DNA from: Chitinophagales bacterium
Lineage (GTDB): Bacteria; Bacteroidota; Bacteroidia; Chitinophagales; LD1
Reading direction: 5' to 3'
NCBI GenBank assembly: GCA_019638515.1
Contig: JAHBTS010000001.1
Coordinates: 496,001 to 560,000, forward strand
DNA: 64,000 nt
Shown: piece after piece, positions 1 to 8,643 of the stretch
How positions within the stretch are numbered: the first letter of the stretch is position 1
Layout: every line of letters begins with the position of its first letter
Made by a program: the position numbers and the translations under genes
The notes under the pieces: model-generated
What the model was told of the DNA's origin: nothing
Databases searched by the model: none
Seen by the model: the letters and a program-made list of their open reading frames with translations, nothing else

Positions 1-2
1 TA

Positions 3-587
3 AACGACACTGCCGATGTGGAAGTAGATGCTTATTTAGGGAAAAAATTCAAGGCAGTTGTTACACAAGTGGCATATAGTTCTACGGCCACATCTATCCT
101 TGCTTCTCAGGCTACCAATTTTGTGGTAAAGTTAAAATTGCTGAAAGATTCATACCATGAATTGATTGATTTGAAACGCGGTGTGCGCTATCCTTTTCGC
201 CCCGGTATGAGCGCTACGGTAGATATTAAAACGGCCTCTAAAACCGATGTGTTAGCAGTGCCTATTCAGGCAGTAACTATTAGAGAAGATGAAACTGCTA
301 AGAGCAGGCGATTAAGCGATGCCGAAACTAAAGGTGATGATGCTTTGCAGCAGAAGAAAAAAGTATCGGAAATAGTATTTGTTACCGATGGTAAAAGTGT
401 AAGAGCCGTGCAAGTTGCTACAGGTATTCAAGATGCAGAATACATTGAAATTGAAGAAGGCTTAAAGGAAAACTGGGTTGTGGTAAAAGCTCCTTTTAAA
501 GCCATCTCTAAAGATTTAAAAGATGGCGATCTAGTAAAAGTGGTTTCTGAAAAAGAACTCTTTAGCGAAGGCGAGGGCAGAGAATAA
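3..587 (+). CDS. RND efflux membrane-fusion (HlyD/AcrA-type) protein, C-terminal part
   Basis: This is the 3' end of a gene that begins before the window; the frame is open to the left edge, so the in-frame GTG at 18 is internal. The visible 195 residues have the layout of the distal half of a periplasmic adaptor protein: the end of a beta-barrel domain (RPGMSATVDIKT, typical of the HlyD_D23/membrane-proximal junction) followed by a beta-rich membrane-proximal domain with DVLAVPIQAV, a charged insertion (KSRRLSDAETKGDDALQQKKK) and IVFVTDGKSVRAVQVATG. Such adaptors link an inner-membrane RND or ABC pump to a TolC-like channel. The pump partner is not visible here. The gene ends 11 bp before the convergent arginase gene. 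Confidence 0.85.
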   Translation, partial: NDTADVEVDAYLGKKFKAVVTQVAYSSTATSILASQATNFVVKLKLLKDSYHELIDLKRGVRYPFRPGMSATVDIKTASKTDVLAVPIQAVTIREDETAKSRRLSDAETKGDDALQQKKKVSEIVFVTDGKSVRAVQVATGIQDAEYIEIEEGLKENWVVVKAPFKAISKDLKDGDLVKVVSEKELFSEGEGRE

Positions 588-598
588 AATGCTTGCGT

Positions 599-1558
599 TT
601 AAGTGTTTAACTCTAACTGGCGCACTACTTTTTGCAGAATTTCAAACACAGTTTCTGCCATTACGTTTTCACTATCCAAAGTTGGATTCACCTCTGTAAA
701 TTCAAGGCAGCAAACTCGCTCATTTTGTAATAAATCTAAGATTATATCGGCAGCCTCGCGTTCATTTATGCCTCCTTTTACAGGCGTTCCGGTGCCGCGG
801 CTTACGGTAGGGTCTAAGCTATCTACATCAAACGAAATATAAATTTTATCGCAATGTGCAAGGTATTTAATAGCCTCTCTGCATACTTTTGTAACACCTG
901 TTTTGCGGATATCATTGGTAGTAAAATTCTTTACTTTGTGTTGTTTTAGCAAGTAGGCTTCTTGTTCTTCGAAATCGCGCAGGGTCATAAAAAGCAAATC
1001 GCGATATTCAATTTTGGGCGAAATGCCGCCAACATTTTTGAGCATCTCCCACAGTTCTATGGTTTCGTAATCAAGGTCGTTTACTTTATTTTCTATGTTG
1101 TCTTCTCCTAATGCAATGGCTAGAGGCATGCCGTGCATATTGCCCGAAGGTGTGGTGAAAGGAGAGTGGAGGTCGGCATGTGCATCAATCCAAATTACAC
1201 CAATGCGCGAATCGGGATACGCCATTTTTATACCGGCAATGGTGCTGCTGGCATTGCTGTGGTCGCCCGAAATTATAATGGGAAAGCGACCATCGCGCAA
1301 GGTGTCGCGCACGGCTGCTCCGGTGCGTTCATGCATTTTTAATACGCTGCGAATGCGTTTGGCATAGCGGCTATCGAAGCCTGTAAAGAGCGCTGCATTA
1401 TCGTCTGGAATTGCAAGGCTGCGATGGTTTTTAAAGAAGGAACTTCTAAAATCGTGAGCTGCAATTTTTATGGCATCTACACCCAAGCTTGCACCTCTGG
1501 TTCCTGCGCCTACTTCGCTTTTGTTTTCGAGTATTCTTATGTTTTTTGCCTTTGCCAT
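599..1558 (-). CDS. Arginase family protein
   Basis: A 319-residue ureohydrolase, which in this family hydrolyses arginine (or agmatine/formiminoglutamate) to release urea (or formamide). The binuclear manganese motifs are all visible: GDHSN at 98-102, DAHADLH at 125-131 and SFDVDSLDP at 242-250, followed by the LEFTEVNP strand at 285-292 that closes the active site. SGNMHGMP at 138-145 matches the substrate-binding loop of true arginases. Length is normal. The start ATG is well supported; a Bacteroidota-like -7 element with one extra spacer base (TAAGGTTTG, minus strand 1587-1579) lies about 20 bases upstream. The gene stands alone, convergent with the efflux protein. Substrate specificity cannot be settled from sequence alone. 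Confidence 0.93.
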   Translation of the reverse strand: MAKAKNIRILENKSEVGAGTRGASLGVDAIKIAAHDFRSSFFKNHRSLAIPDDNAALFTGFDSRYAKRIRSVLKMHERTGAAVRDTLRDGRFPIIISGDHSNASSTIAGIKMAYPDSRIGVIWIDAHADLHSPFTTPSGNMHGMPLAIALGEDNIENKVNDLDYETIELWEMLKNVGGISPKIEYRDLLFMTLRDFEEQEAYLLKQHKVKNFTTNDIRKTGVTKVCREAIKYLAHCDKIYISFDVDSLDPTVSRGTGTPVKGGINEREAADIILDLLQNERVCCLEFTEVNPTLDSENVMAETVFEILQKVVRQLELNT

Positions 1559-1696
1559 TACTTGTTTGTTTCGTGAGGCAAACCTTAGCCTAAAAGTGAA
1601 TTATGGTTTTAAATAGAAAAATAAAACCCAGTTGGCTTGGTTGCTAAAAATATCTGTCCGTTGGCGAAAGTAAAAGGTTTATTGAGAAATGAAAGT

Positions 1697-2032
1697 TTAC
1701 AACTGGTCGCGCAATTCTTCCAAAAACTTCTTTACTTCTTTTAGTTCGTCAATTACTTTGAAATTCTTTTTAGTGAGTACAGTGCTGGTTTTTAGGTGTG
1801 CTTTTGCGCCTTCAATGGTTAATCCTTTTTCGCGCAGTAAGTGGTGAATGAGTTTTATGGTTTGAATATCTTCTTTAGTAAAAAGGCGGTTTCCTTTCCT
1901 GTCTTTACGCGGTTTTAGTAGGCTAAATTCGGTTTCCCAATAGCGAATTTGCGAAGCTGTTACCTGTAGCATTTCTGCTACTTCGCCAATGCTGTAATAT
2001 AAGCGCTCTATTTCTTTTTCGCGGTAGGCCAT
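1697..2032 (-). CDS. MerR-family transcriptional regulator
   Basis: A 111-residue DNA-binding protein. Residues 10-80 form the MerR winged helix-turn-helix (YYSIGEVAEML, then QIRYWETEF, then a wing with GNRLFTKEDI), followed by LREKGLTIEGAKAHL, which is typical of this short MerR group in Bacteroidota. The C-terminus is a short coiled coil (VIDELKEVKKFLEELRDQL) for dimerisation. There is no effector domain and no metal-binding cysteine pair, so it is not a classic metal or drug sensor. I chose the ATG at 2032 because the family starts a few residues before YYSIGEV; the frame stays open to 2191, but that extension would overlap the divergent PD40 gene. The target is unknown; the divergent neighbour is one candidate. 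Confidence 0.88.
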   Translation of the reverse strand: MAYREKEIERLYYSIGEVAEMLQVTASQIRYWETEFSLLKPRKDRKGNRLFTKEDIQTIKLIHHLLREKGLTIEGAKAHLKTSTVLTKKNFKVIDELKEVKKFLEELRDQL

Positions 2033-2189
2033 GTTACTATTTATGCTGCGTTGTGAAGGTTTGCAATGTTGCTTTCTTTTAGTGATTAAAGTGAATATTG
2101 CATCGAAAATAGTTTTTTGGCGGTATATAGTTTCTTTACTTCTTACATTTCTATGACAATTGGAAGTATAAACTTTTTCTTTTCGCGGC

Positions 2190-3236
2190 ATGAAATTTAT
2201 ATGGATAGCCGCAGCATTATTGGTGCAAGTAGCAAATGCTCAAAATACAGAGTCGAAACATTTGAAGAACATCAAGCAGCTTACTTTTGGTGGCGATAAT
2301 GCCGAAGCGTATTTCAGTCCCGATGGTAAGTTTCTTTCGTGCCAAATTACCAACCCGAAATGGAGGGTGGCATGCGACCAAATTTATGATATTGATATAG
2401 CAAAGGCGTCTGGCGATTCAGCTTACCGTCCGCCTTTGGTGAGTACCGGAAAAGGTCGCACTACTTGCTCTTATTACATGCCCGATGGCAAGCATATTTT
2501 GTATGCTTCTACACATGTAAGCAGCAATGAATGTCCTCCACCACCTCCTGCCCGTGCCGATAAGAAGTACTTGTGGGCAATATATCCGGAGTTCGATATT
2601 TTTGTTGCCGATAAAAGTGGCACTATAACCAAGCAGCTAACCAATCATATTGGCTACGATGCCGAGGCAACTGTTTCTCCCGATGGTAAAAAAATCGTAT
2701 TTACATCTACCCGCAATGGCGATTTAGATTTGTATGTAATGGATATAGATGGTAGAAATGTAAAGCAGATTACATTTGGATTGGGCTACGATGGCGGTGC
2801 GTTTTTTTCGCCAGATAGCAAGCGCTTGGTGTTTAGATCTTCGCGTCCTAAAACGGCAGAGGAAATAAAGGAATACAAAGATTTGTTGGCTCAAAATTTG
2901 GTGGCTCCCACTAATATGGAAATCTATACCTGCAATGTTGATGGCAGCAATTTAAAGCAGGTAACTGCGCTTGGAAAAGCAAACTGGGCGCCATTTTTTC
3001 ACCCTTCGGGAAAGAAGATTATATTTTCTTCAAACCATAAATCGGAGCGTGGGTACGATTTTCAATTGTATATGATAAACGATGATGGAACAGGGTTAGA
3101 AACCATTACCACCGAAAGTATCTTTAATGCATTTCCAATGTTTTCGCCCGATGGTAAAAAGTTGGTTTGGAGTAGCAATAGAAACAATGGCGGTACGCGA
3201 GATACCAATTTGTTTATTGCCGATTGGGAAGATTAA
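2190..3236 (+). CDS. Secreted PD40/TolB-like beta-propeller protein
   Basis: A 348-residue exported protein with a cleavable signal peptide (MKFIWIAAALLVQVANAQ, cut after about residue 18). The mature part repeats the PD40/WD40-like blade signature: FSPDGKFLSC, VSPDGKKIVFTSTRNGDLDLYVMD, FSPDSKRLVFRSSRP, FHPSGKKIIFSSN, FSPDGKKLVWSSNRN. This predicts a six- to seven-bladed propeller in the periplasm or outer membrane, as in TolB and many Bacteroidota surface proteins. It lacks the extra N-terminal domain of true TolB, so a Tol-Pal role is not claimed. It lies 18 bp upstream of the M28 peptidase on the same strand, so the two probably form an operon; related propellers often accompany peptidases. 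Confidence 0.85.
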   Translation: MKFIWIAAALLVQVANAQNTESKHLKNIKQLTFGGDNAEAYFSPDGKFLSCQITNPKWRVACDQIYDIDIAKASGDSAYRPPLVSTGKGRTTCSYYMPDGKHILYASTHVSSNECPPPPPARADKKYLWAIYPEFDIFVADKSGTITKQLTNHIGYDAEATVSPDGKKIVFTSTRNGDLDLYVMDIDGRNVKQITFGLGYDGGAFFSPDSKRLVFRSSRPKTAEEIKEYKDLLAQNLVAPTNMEIYTCNVDGSNLKQVTALGKANWAPFFHPSGKKIIFSSNHKSERGYDFQLYMINDDGTGLETITTESIFNAFPMFSPDGKKLVWSSNRNNGGTRDTNLFIADWED

Positions 3237-3254
3237 AATAAAGCATAAAGGAGT

Positions 3255-4493
3255 ATGAAATATAAAGTAATTACATTTTTAGGAAGTTTGTGCGTGGCAC
3301 TACAATTGAGCGCACAAACGGTAAGTGTTGAAAATCTTAAGCAGCACATTACTTATTTGGCCAGCGATGAGCTTAAGGGAAGAGCGCCCGGTACCGGAGG
3401 TGAAAAGAAAGCTGCCAATTACATTGCCAACTTGTTTAAAACTTATGGTTTAGAGCCGAAAGGAACTAAGGGGTATTTTCAGGAGTTTACGTATAGGCAA
3501 TCTTTGAATCCACACGATACAGTAGCGCATAAAGGCAAGTTGTATAAAGGAAAAAATGTAATAGCGTATTTAGATAATAATGCTCCAAGTACAGTTGTAA
3601 TTGGAGCACATTACGACCATTTAGGAATAGACGGTAGAAGTTCATCGTTAGAGAAAGAGGCTCAAGGAAAAATACACAATGGAGCCGATGATAATGCTTC
3701 GGGAACGGCAGGAGTGTTGGAGCTGGCACGCCATTTTACAACTAATGGCGAAAAGGAACCAGTGAACTTCCTGTTTATTTGTTTTTCTGCGGAAGAAGCA
3801 GGCTTAATTGGTTCAAAATATTTTACTGCAAATCCCACCATTAGCCTTGCTCAGGTAAACTTTATGTTCAATATGGATATGGTAGGGCGCTTGGTAGATT
3901 CTACTAAGAAGCTAATGGTTTTTGGTACGGGAACATCCGATGTGTTTGAGCCTACATTAAAGCAGTTAAACACCTTTGGGTTTCAATTGGTGTTAGACTC
4001 ATCTGGCGTTGGCCCATCGGATCAAACTTCTTTTTATTTAAAGAAAATTCCGGTGCTGCACTTCTTTACAGGGCAGCACAGCGATTACCATAAATCTACC
4101 GATGATGTAGATAAAATAAATTTTGGAGGCGAAGCACAAGTGTTGAATTACATGATAAAAGTTACATCATTTTTAATGCAACAACCTAAGTTGAAATTTT
4201 ATGAAACAAGAGCCAAGAGCGATGGTGCTAAAACAAGTTTTAAAGTAACTTTAGGCGTAATGCCCGATTATGGATTTCAAGGAAAGGGATTGCGTATAGA
4301 TGCCGTTCACAAAGATAAACCTGCTGCTAAAGCCGGTTTAAACGATGGCGATGTGGTAACTAAAATAGGCGACCAATCGGTGGAAAATATCTACGATTAC
4401 ATGAAAGCCTTATCTAAATTCAACAAAGGCGATAAAACTGCAATTGAATATAAACGTGGTACACAAACCAAAACTGCTACTATTGAATTTTAG
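3255..4493 (+). CDS. Secreted M28-family aminopeptidase with C-terminal PDZ domain
   Basis: A 412-residue exported zinc peptidase. A signal peptide covers residues 1-20 (cut near LSA-Q). The M28 catalytic domain carries the expected co-catalytic zinc ligands: the HYD pair at 119-121, D145 in GADDNASG, the E180-E181 pair in FSAEEAG, D208 in NMDMVGR and H279 in DYHKSTDD. Residues about 325-412 form a PDZ domain (GLRIDAVHKDKPAAKAGLNDGDVVTKIGD in outline), a common combination in Bacteroidota. It should remove N-terminal residues from peptides outside the cytoplasm. An AAAGGAG sequence lies directly before the ATG with only one spacer base, too close for a classic ribosome site. The gene follows the PD40 gene and converges on the symporter gene. 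Confidence 0.93.
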   Translation: MKYKVITFLGSLCVALQLSAQTVSVENLKQHITYLASDELKGRAPGTGGEKKAANYIANLFKTYGLEPKGTKGYFQEFTYRQSLNPHDTVAHKGKLYKGKNVIAYLDNNAPSTVVIGAHYDHLGIDGRSSSLEKEAQGKIHNGADDNASGTAGVLELARHFTTNGEKEPVNFLFICFSAEEAGLIGSKYFTANPTISLAQVNFMFNMDMVGRLVDSTKKLMVFGTGTSDVFEPTLKQLNTFGFQLVLDSSGVGPSDQTSFYLKKIPVLHFFTGQHSDYHKSTDDVDKINFGGEAQVLNYMIKVTSFLMQQPKLKFYETRAKSDGAKTSFKVTLGVMPDYGFQGKGLRIDAVHKDKPAAKAGLNDGDVVTKIGDQSVENIYDYMKALSKFNKGDKTAIEYKRGTQTKTATIEF

Positions 4494-4503
4494 CAAGTGC
4501 TAA
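4490..4503. terminator. Small hairpin containing both stop codons of a convergent pair
   Basis: TTAGC (4490-4494), a four-base AAGT loop and GCTAA (4499-4503) form a short perfect inverted repeat in the gap between the M28 peptidase and the symporter. It contains the TAG of the first gene and the stop of the second. There is no strong U tract in either direction, so termination strength is doubtful. Confidence 0.35.
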
Positions 4504-6236
4504 GGTTCTTTTACTGTTTCGTGTTGAAAATACTTTAGCAATACCAACAAACTTGTAATGGCCGCTATACTTAGGTAGGCGGCTTCTTTCCATTCGTGTA
4601 AAATAAGTTTCCCAAACAACATTAAAATAGCATAAACCAATATAGTGGCGCTAATCCAGCTGATAAGCAGTCGGAAGTTGTTGTAATTATTCTTCCCGCT
4701 TTTTGAAAGGATGCCCCAGAAGCCAGTGGGTTGTACTCGCTCATAAAAAGTGCGCAGCGTAAGTTCCTTTTCAGGCTTGGTTGCAAAAGTAGCAACGAGC
4801 CAAGCCACAGTAGTAAAACCAACGGTTAAGAAAAAACTTTGTGGAAACTCCATGCCAAGTAGTAAAGCACTGCCATAACCAATAAAGGGCGCAACTGTGG
4901 CCACAATTTCACTCCATGCATTTATACGCCACCAATACCAACGAAGAATAAGAACCAAGCCTAAACCTGCACCACATTCAATTACGAAACTCCACGCATT
5001 TTCAATTGTTTTTAATTGCGTGGTAACACCAATTCCTAAAATCATTAGCAGTATGGTGGCAATACGCGAGGCTTTTACCAATTGCTGCTCTTCTGCCCAG
5101 GGCGATATAAAACGTTTGTACAAATCGTTTATTAAGTAGCCGGCTCCCCAGTTTAATTGAGTTGAAATAGTGCTCATGTATGCGGCAAAAAAAGCAGCTA
5201 ATAGTAAACCTTTTAAACCGGGAGGAAGAAAGTCGCGCATGGCATAAACAAAGCCTAGTTCTTTCTCGTTTGCGGCAAGTTGCGGATACACAACCAATGC
5301 GCTTAATCCCACTAGAATCCAAGGCCAAGGGCGCAACGCATAATGTGCAATTTGAAAGAATAGTGTAGCTCCAATAGCATCTTTTTCGCTGCGGCAGCTC
5401 ATCATTCTTTGTGCTACATAGCCGCCTCCGCCAGGCTCGGCTCCCGGATACCAGCTACTCCACCATTGCACTCCAATTCTTGCAAAAAAAGCCCCAACGC
5501 CAATTGTAAGTACGGCACTCTTATTATCGTGTTCACCCAAGCTGGGAAAAAAGTTTAAACTGCCATCGGGTAGTTGGCGTTTTAAGTTTTCTATACCGCC
5601 AACTTGCTCGCTGTTTACTACCATAATTGCCAGCACAATACAACCAAGCATAGCCACCACAAACTGAATGGCATCTGTAATGGCCACGCCCATTAGTCCG
5701 CTTACGGCAGAGTATAGCGCCACAAATGCCATTGCAATTGCCACATAACCCAGCGAAGCAGTTTCGGTTATTCCAAAAATGCCTTGCAATATTTTCATCA
5801 TGGCGAGGTTTACCCAGCCGATAATGATAACGTTCATAAACAATCCTAAATACACTGCTTTAAAACCGCGCAAGAAAGCAGCAGGTTTTCCACCATAGCG
5901 CAACTCTATAAGCTCAGGCTCGGTAAGCACACCGCTTCTGCGCCAGAGTTTTGCAAAAAAGAATGTAGTGAGCATGCCGCCCAAAAGCATATTCCACCAC
6001 AGCCAGTTCCCCGAAATACCATTGTTGCCAACAATGCCTGCTACTAAAAGTGGTGTATCGGCAGCAAAGGTAGTTGCTACCATACTGGTGCCCGCAATCC
6101 ACCACGATAATTTTCTTCCACCCAAAAAGAAATCGCTTAAACTTTTGCCGGCATCTTTTGAAAATCGCAACCCAATTACAATGGTTACTATAAAGAAAAA
6201 CGCCACCACTGCCCAGTCTAGAATTGTAAATTGCAT
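4500..6236 (-). CDS. Sodium:solute symporter (SSS family)
   Basis: A 578-residue polytopic inner-membrane transporter of the solute:sodium symporter family. About 13-14 hydrophobic segments are spread over the whole length. The N-terminus has the family look (DFFLGGRKLSWWIAGTSMVATTFAADTP), with LTEPELIELRYG after TM2-3 and the conserved mid-protein stretch AAFFAAYMSTISTQLNWGAGYLINDLY. It should import a small organic solute with Na+; the substrate (sugar, amino acid, carboxylate or other) cannot be told from sequence. The gene stands alone between two convergent/divergent neighbours. The ATG at 6236 is the only plausible start. Confidence 0.92.
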   Translation of the reverse strand: MQFTILDWAVVAFFFIVTIVIGLRFSKDAGKSLSDFFLGGRKLSWWIAGTSMVATTFAADTPLLVAGIVGNNGISGNWLWWNMLLGGMLTTFFFAKLWRRSGVLTEPELIELRYGGKPAAFLRGFKAVYLGLFMNVIIIGWVNLAMMKILQGIFGITETASLGYVAIAMAFVALYSAVSGLMGVAITDAIQFVVAMLGCIVLAIMVVNSEQVGGIENLKRQLPDGSLNFFPSLGEHDNKSAVLTIGVGAFFARIGVQWWSSWYPGAEPGGGGYVAQRMMSCRSEKDAIGATLFFQIAHYALRPWPWILVGLSALVVYPQLAANEKELGFVYAMRDFLPPGLKGLLLAAFFAAYMSTISTQLNWGAGYLINDLYKRFISPWAEEQQLVKASRIATILLMILGIGVTTQLKTIENAWSFVIECGAGLGLVLILRWYWWRINAWSEIVATVAPFIGYGSALLLGMEFPQSFFLTVGFTTVAWLVATFATKPEKELTLRTFYERVQPTGFWGILSKSGKNNYNNFRLLISWISATILVYAILMLFGKLILHEWKEAAYLSIAAITSLLVLLKYFQHETVKEP

Positions 6237-6288
6237 ACAGTAATTTGTAATTTAAAAATGAAGTTATTCTTGTACGCAGCGAAACACG

Positions 6289-6297
6289 TTATCCACA
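6289..6297 (+). promoter_or_regulatory. Single consensus DnaA box upstream of the exonuclease gene
   Basis: TTATCCACA at 6289-6297 matches the consensus DnaA box TTATNCACA exactly. It lies between the divergent symporter and exonuclease genes, about 60 bases before the exonuclease start. I noticed no second box nearby, so it could be a DnaA-responsive regulatory site or a chance match. Confidence 0.35.
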
Positions 6298-6355
6298 AAC
6301 ACTTTCGGCATTGATGAATAAAAAGAAACATTATTGCACTTCACAAATACAAAGT

Positions 6356-7141
6356 ATGAGCAACGCTAATTTATTTTCTTCCGTAAAGCTGAACTTGAAG
6401 AAGCCCATCGTTTTTTTTGATATTGAAAGCACCGGAGTAGATGTGGTGAAAGATCGCATTGTAGATTTGTGCTTAATAAAAGTATTGCCGGATGGAACCG
6501 AACATACATACAACTATCGCTTTAATCCCGGAATGCCTATTCCGCACGAAGCAAGTATGGTACACGGTATTTACGATGAAGATGTAATAACGGCTCCGTT
6601 TTTTCAAGAGAAAGCAACCGAAATTTTTGATTTAATGAACGATGCCGATCTCGCAGGTTTTAATAGTAACAAATTCGATTTGCCACTTATTATGGAAGAA
6701 TTTATTAGAGCGGGTCTATCGTTTAGTATTGATAATAGAAGTTTGGTAGATGTTCATAAAATTTATGTGCAGTTCGAGAAACGAAACCTTGAAAGTGCCT
6801 ATAGATTTTATTGCGGTAAAGCATTGGAGAATGCTCATAGTGCAGAGGCCGATACGCGTGCCACTTACGAAGTTTTGCTGGGGCAATTGCAGCGTTATAG
6901 CGATTTGCCCAACGATGTAATTCAGTTGCACCAACTTAGCAACGATGAGCGTTTTATAGACAGCGGCAGAAGATTTATTTATGAAAATGGGAAGCCCGTT
7001 TTCAATTTTGGAAAATATAAAGGTAAAAGCGTAGAAGAAGTGTTAAGGCAAGACCCGGGCTATTACAGCTGGATGATGAATGGCGATTTTGCATTGCATA
7101 CCAAACAAATGTTGAAGGAGCTGAAGCAGCAATTGAGATAA
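6356..7141 (+). CDS. DnaQ-like 3'-5' exonuclease (DEDDh) with C-terminal extension
   Basis: A 261-residue RNase T/DnaQ-fold nuclease. The DEDDh motifs are visible: FFDIESTG with D22 and E24, GFNSNKFDLPLI (second Asp), and HSAEADTRATYEVL (His and final Asp). The C-terminal 50 residues (FNFGKYKGKSVEEV...YYSWMMNGDF) resemble the small putative quorum-sensing-regulated/DUF3820-like module found attached to Bacteroidota exonucleases. It probably degrades single-stranded DNA or RNA ends in repair or proofreading. The frame is open to an ATG at 6311, but the start at 6356 (MSNANLF) fits the family better. A consensus DnaA box lies upstream and a strong terminator follows. Confidence 0.88.
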   Translation: MSNANLFSSVKLNLKKPIVFFDIESTGVDVVKDRIVDLCLIKVLPDGTEHTYNYRFNPGMPIPHEASMVHGIYDEDVITAPFFQEKATEIFDLMNDADLAGFNSNKFDLPLIMEEFIRAGLSFSIDNRSLVDVHKIYVQFEKRNLESAYRFYCGKALENAHSAEADTRATYEVLLGQLQRYSDLPNDVIQLHQLSNDERFIDSGRRFIYENGKPVFNFGKYKGKSVEEVLRQDPGYYSWMMNGDFALHTKQMLKELKQQLR

Positions 7142-7160
7142 GAGGTTTGTTTCTATCAAC

Positions 7161-7200
7161 AATTAAAAAGGGCTATCAATTTTGATAGCCCTTTTTAATT
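7161..7200. terminator. Bidirectional Rho-independent terminator
   Basis: A near-perfect 40-base inverted repeat: the left arm, A-rich then GGGCTATCAA, pairs with TTGATAGCCC followed by a T tract. It lies between the convergent exonuclease and TPR-like genes and has T-rich ends on both strands, so it can stop transcription from both sides. Confidence 0.9.
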
Positions 7201-7224
7201 GTATAGTAAGTAGTATTAACTATA

Positions 7225-8553
7225 TTAAAGCATAGCATCTTTAAAAGACACTTGTGGCTTTTGCAACTTTATACCCATAGTTTCTGGATTTAAGATACTG
7301 CCGGCAGCTTTAAAGCGTAAAAAGCGCAAGCGCATAAGGTTTTTTAATTCAGGGTCGGTAATTTTAGTAACGTATGAACTTACTTTATACAACTCATCGG
7401 TAATAGTTCCTTTTACGTTTTTGTAGTAATCTTCTAATGCTTTTACATCAGCCTTTAAAGGTACTTTGTTGCCGTTTTCATCAGTTTCAACATCAACTTT
7501 TGGCTCACCTCTTTTCATTTCATCTAAGTTGAAGCCACAGTTGGCAAGTGGCGTTAAAAACTTCATGTTGGCGGTAACGGCTTTGGCTAAAGATGCTTCT
7601 CCGTTGGCTTCTAGCATAGTTTTTGCCTCATCAAATTCAAAGCTCATCAATTTCATGTAAGCATTGTATTTGCTGGCTTTTACATCTTCGCCTGCTTTGT
7701 CGAAGAAAGTAGCTGCTAGTGAGAAGTTGCTTTTCTTTACTTGCTCTTCTGCCATTTTAATTACAGTGGCTTTGTCGTCTTTATTGATATAGGCTTCTGC
7801 TACCTTTACATACATTTGTTGCGCCTCTTCGGCTTTTCCTTGCGATGCTAATTCATCGGCATATTTTTTCAAGCCGGAAGTGATGTTGCCTGTGTAGTAT
7901 GCATCAAATGCTTTTTCGTAGTTCTTTTTACTGAAGTAAATATCGCCAGCTGCTTGGTAGCCTGCTTCGTTCTTTACTTGCAGGTAGGTTTCAGCAGCTT
8001 TAATGTCTTCGCCTTTAGCTTTGTAGTCAGAAGCTACTTTTTCTATTTTATCTTTTGCTTCGGCTTGCAGGTAGTATTCCAATGCTTTATCGGTATTGCC
8101 TTTGTCGTAGTATTTATCGCCTGCTGCGCGGGCACCTTCTTTAAAGGCATCGGCTTTGGTGAAAAAACTCATAGCAGCGCGGAGGGTTTTGGTTTCGGTT
8201 TTGGCATCGGCTGCAGTAAAAGCGTCTTCTAATTGTAGGTATGCCAATTTCTTGAAACCAACCTTGCGGGCTTCTTTGCTGGCTGCGCCAAATGAATTGG
8301 CGGCATTGGTAAAATCTTTCTTTTCTAAATAAGCATTGCCTAAAAGCTCTGCGATTTCGGGCGATTTTAATCCGCCTTTCATAAGTAATTGGCGGGCTTT
8401 TGTAATTAGTTCTCCGCGTTTAGCATTGTCTTTTTCTGCCATTGCTTTGGTTACTATTTCCTTGCCTTTGTCGAGGTCTTTATTTTGTGCGGTTACAGTT
8501 AGTGCCAAGCCGCAAAAAGCCGCCATTAAGATGTTCTTTATGCCGTATTTCAT
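7225..8553 (-). CDS. Secreted TPR-like repeat protein
   Basis: A 442-residue exported protein with a clear signal peptide (MKYGIKNILMAAFCGLALTVTAQ). The mature part is rich in Lys, Ala and Glu and is made of helical-hairpin repeats of about 30-35 residues that look like degenerate tetratricopeptide repeats: GNAYLEKKDFTNAANSFGAA, GDKYYDKGNTDKALEYYLQA, GDIYFSKKNYEKAFDAYYTG, AATFFDKAGEDVKASKYNAY. The last 110 residues are not obviously repeated. It should act as a periplasmic protein-protein scaffold; no enzymatic motif is seen. The function is not known to me. It is transcribed alone and ends at the bidirectional terminator shared with the exonuclease gene. Confidence 0.8.
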   Translation of the reverse strand: MKYGIKNILMAAFCGLALTVTAQNKDLDKGKEIVTKAMAEKDNAKRGELITKARQLLMKGGLKSPEIAELLGNAYLEKKDFTNAANSFGAASKEARKVGFKKLAYLQLEDAFTAADAKTETKTLRAAMSFFTKADAFKEGARAAGDKYYDKGNTDKALEYYLQAEAKDKIEKVASDYKAKGEDIKAAETYLQVKNEAGYQAAGDIYFSKKNYEKAFDAYYTGNITSGLKKYADELASQGKAEEAQQMYVKVAEAYINKDDKATVIKMAEEQVKKSNFSLAATFFDKAGEDVKASKYNAYMKLMSFEFDEAKTMLEANGEASLAKAVTANMKFLTPLANCGFNLDEMKRGEPKVDVETDENGNKVPLKADVKALEDYYKNVKGTITDELYKVSSYVTKITDPELKNLMRLRFLRFKAAGSILNPETMGIKLQKPQVSFKDAML

Positions 8554-8643
8554 ACTAAGAGATTTATTTTGGGCGAATAAATAACTAAACTCGGTAATAA
8601 GGAAACCTTTTGTTAAAAAATATTTTTACCAAGGTGTTGATGT

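Noticed and set aside
3247..3253. Shine-Dalgarno sequence before the M28 peptidase
   Set aside because: AAAGGAG has only one spacer base before the ATG, too close to work as a normal ribosome site.
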